Assembly (NCBI GenBank): GCA_964036045.1
Contig: OZ038378.1
Location: 55,673,995-55,737,994, forward strand
Direction of reading: 5' to 3'
Length of the DNA: 64,000 nt
From: Eutreptiella sp. 'Long Island Sound 2002'
Taxonomy: Eukaryota; Euglenozoa; Euglenophyceae; Eutreptiales; Eutreptiaceae
Below the pieces are notes generated by a model, which was given only the letters and a program-made list of their open reading frames with translations, was not told where the DNA came from and did not search any database. The stretch's first letter is position 1. Each line of letters starts with the position of its first letter. Below, piece by piece: positions 63,898-64,000 of this stretch. Both the position numbers and the translations under genes were made by a program.

Positions 63898-64000
63898 CCC
63901 GGTTGAACTCGGAAGGGGCGCGGTTGAACCGCTGGACCGCGGTTGAACCGCGGTTGAACCACCGCCAGCGCTGGCGGTGGCGGCTGCGCCAGCGGCGCGC
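63870..64000. repeat. Palindromic GGTTGAACC cluster
   Basis: After the last LINE ORF: CCGGTTTAACCCGGTTGAAC, CGCGGTTGAACCGC, CCGCGGTTGAACCGCGG and the palindrome CCGCCAGCGCTGGCGG. The GGTTGAACC core also occurs in the Z unit. It runs off the window edge, so its full extent is unknown. Confidence 0.65.

Overview
This window looks like transposon-dense nuclear DNA from a eukaryote, most likely a large-genome alga or other protist. I see no confident host housekeeping gene. The reasons are LTR retrotransposons nested inside one another, GT-AG-like introns, satellite arrays, a hAT DNA transposon, a LINE-type element, and no bacterial operon signals. The species cannot be fixed from sequence alone.

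Positions 1-46,911 are a stack of insertions that can be peeled apart by target-site duplications (TSDs). The oldest layer is a minus-strand Ty3/gypsy integrase gene: its first part is at 46,582-46,911 and its continuation at 157-350. A small LTR element (X, 351-3,113, last 7 bases at 46,575-46,581) split that integrase. An autonomous Ty3/gypsy element R (3,114-46,569; LTRs of about 605 bp, initiator-Met tRNA primer site, TSD AAACC) then entered the 3' LTR of X. R carries gag, protease, an adenine-methyltransferase-like domain, RT, RNase H, integrase and chromodomain (3,793-15,011), all decayed. R was itself hit by a small LTR element B (4,834-6,914), a hAT element whose transposase carries a chromodomain (7,796-9,929), and, in its long 3' region, repeat blocks, a 95-bp satellite containing LTR element C, and a gene-bearing unit Z (about 22.2-44.5 kb).

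Z encodes a transposase-like protein, a probably intron-containing gene for an acidic/basic nuclear-type protein, and a 2-oxoglutarate/Fe(II) dioxygenase-like protein. Copies of a palindromic word family (GGTACTTTCACC / GGTGAAAGTACC and GGTTGAACC) lie between its coding segments. A second Ty3/gypsy element R2 (28,249-42,919, minus strand, TSD CGACG) cuts the last exon of one Z gene. R2 was then hit by LTR element Y (33,087-35,751, TSD TAGAG) and by a 571-bp insertion in its 3' LTR.

From about 47 kb the DNA becomes GC-rich: an 83-bp array (47.13-47.62 kb), a 65-bp minisatellite (about 47.8-50.4 kb), a 64-bp tandem repeat (50.93-51.27 kb), low-complexity C-rich DNA, and then a LINE-type retrotransposon on the plus strand (53.6-63.9 kb). 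The LINE has several closely spaced ORFs: two unidentified ORF1-like proteins, endonuclease-RT, RNase H with zinc fingers, and a zinc-ribbon protein joined by an ATGA overlap. The window ends in palindromic DNA.

The most interesting signals are the methyltransferase-like domain inside a Ty3/gypsy pol, the Z unit pairing a transposase with a dioxygenase and a shared motif, the chromodomain-BED-hAT fusion, and the multi-ORF LINE.
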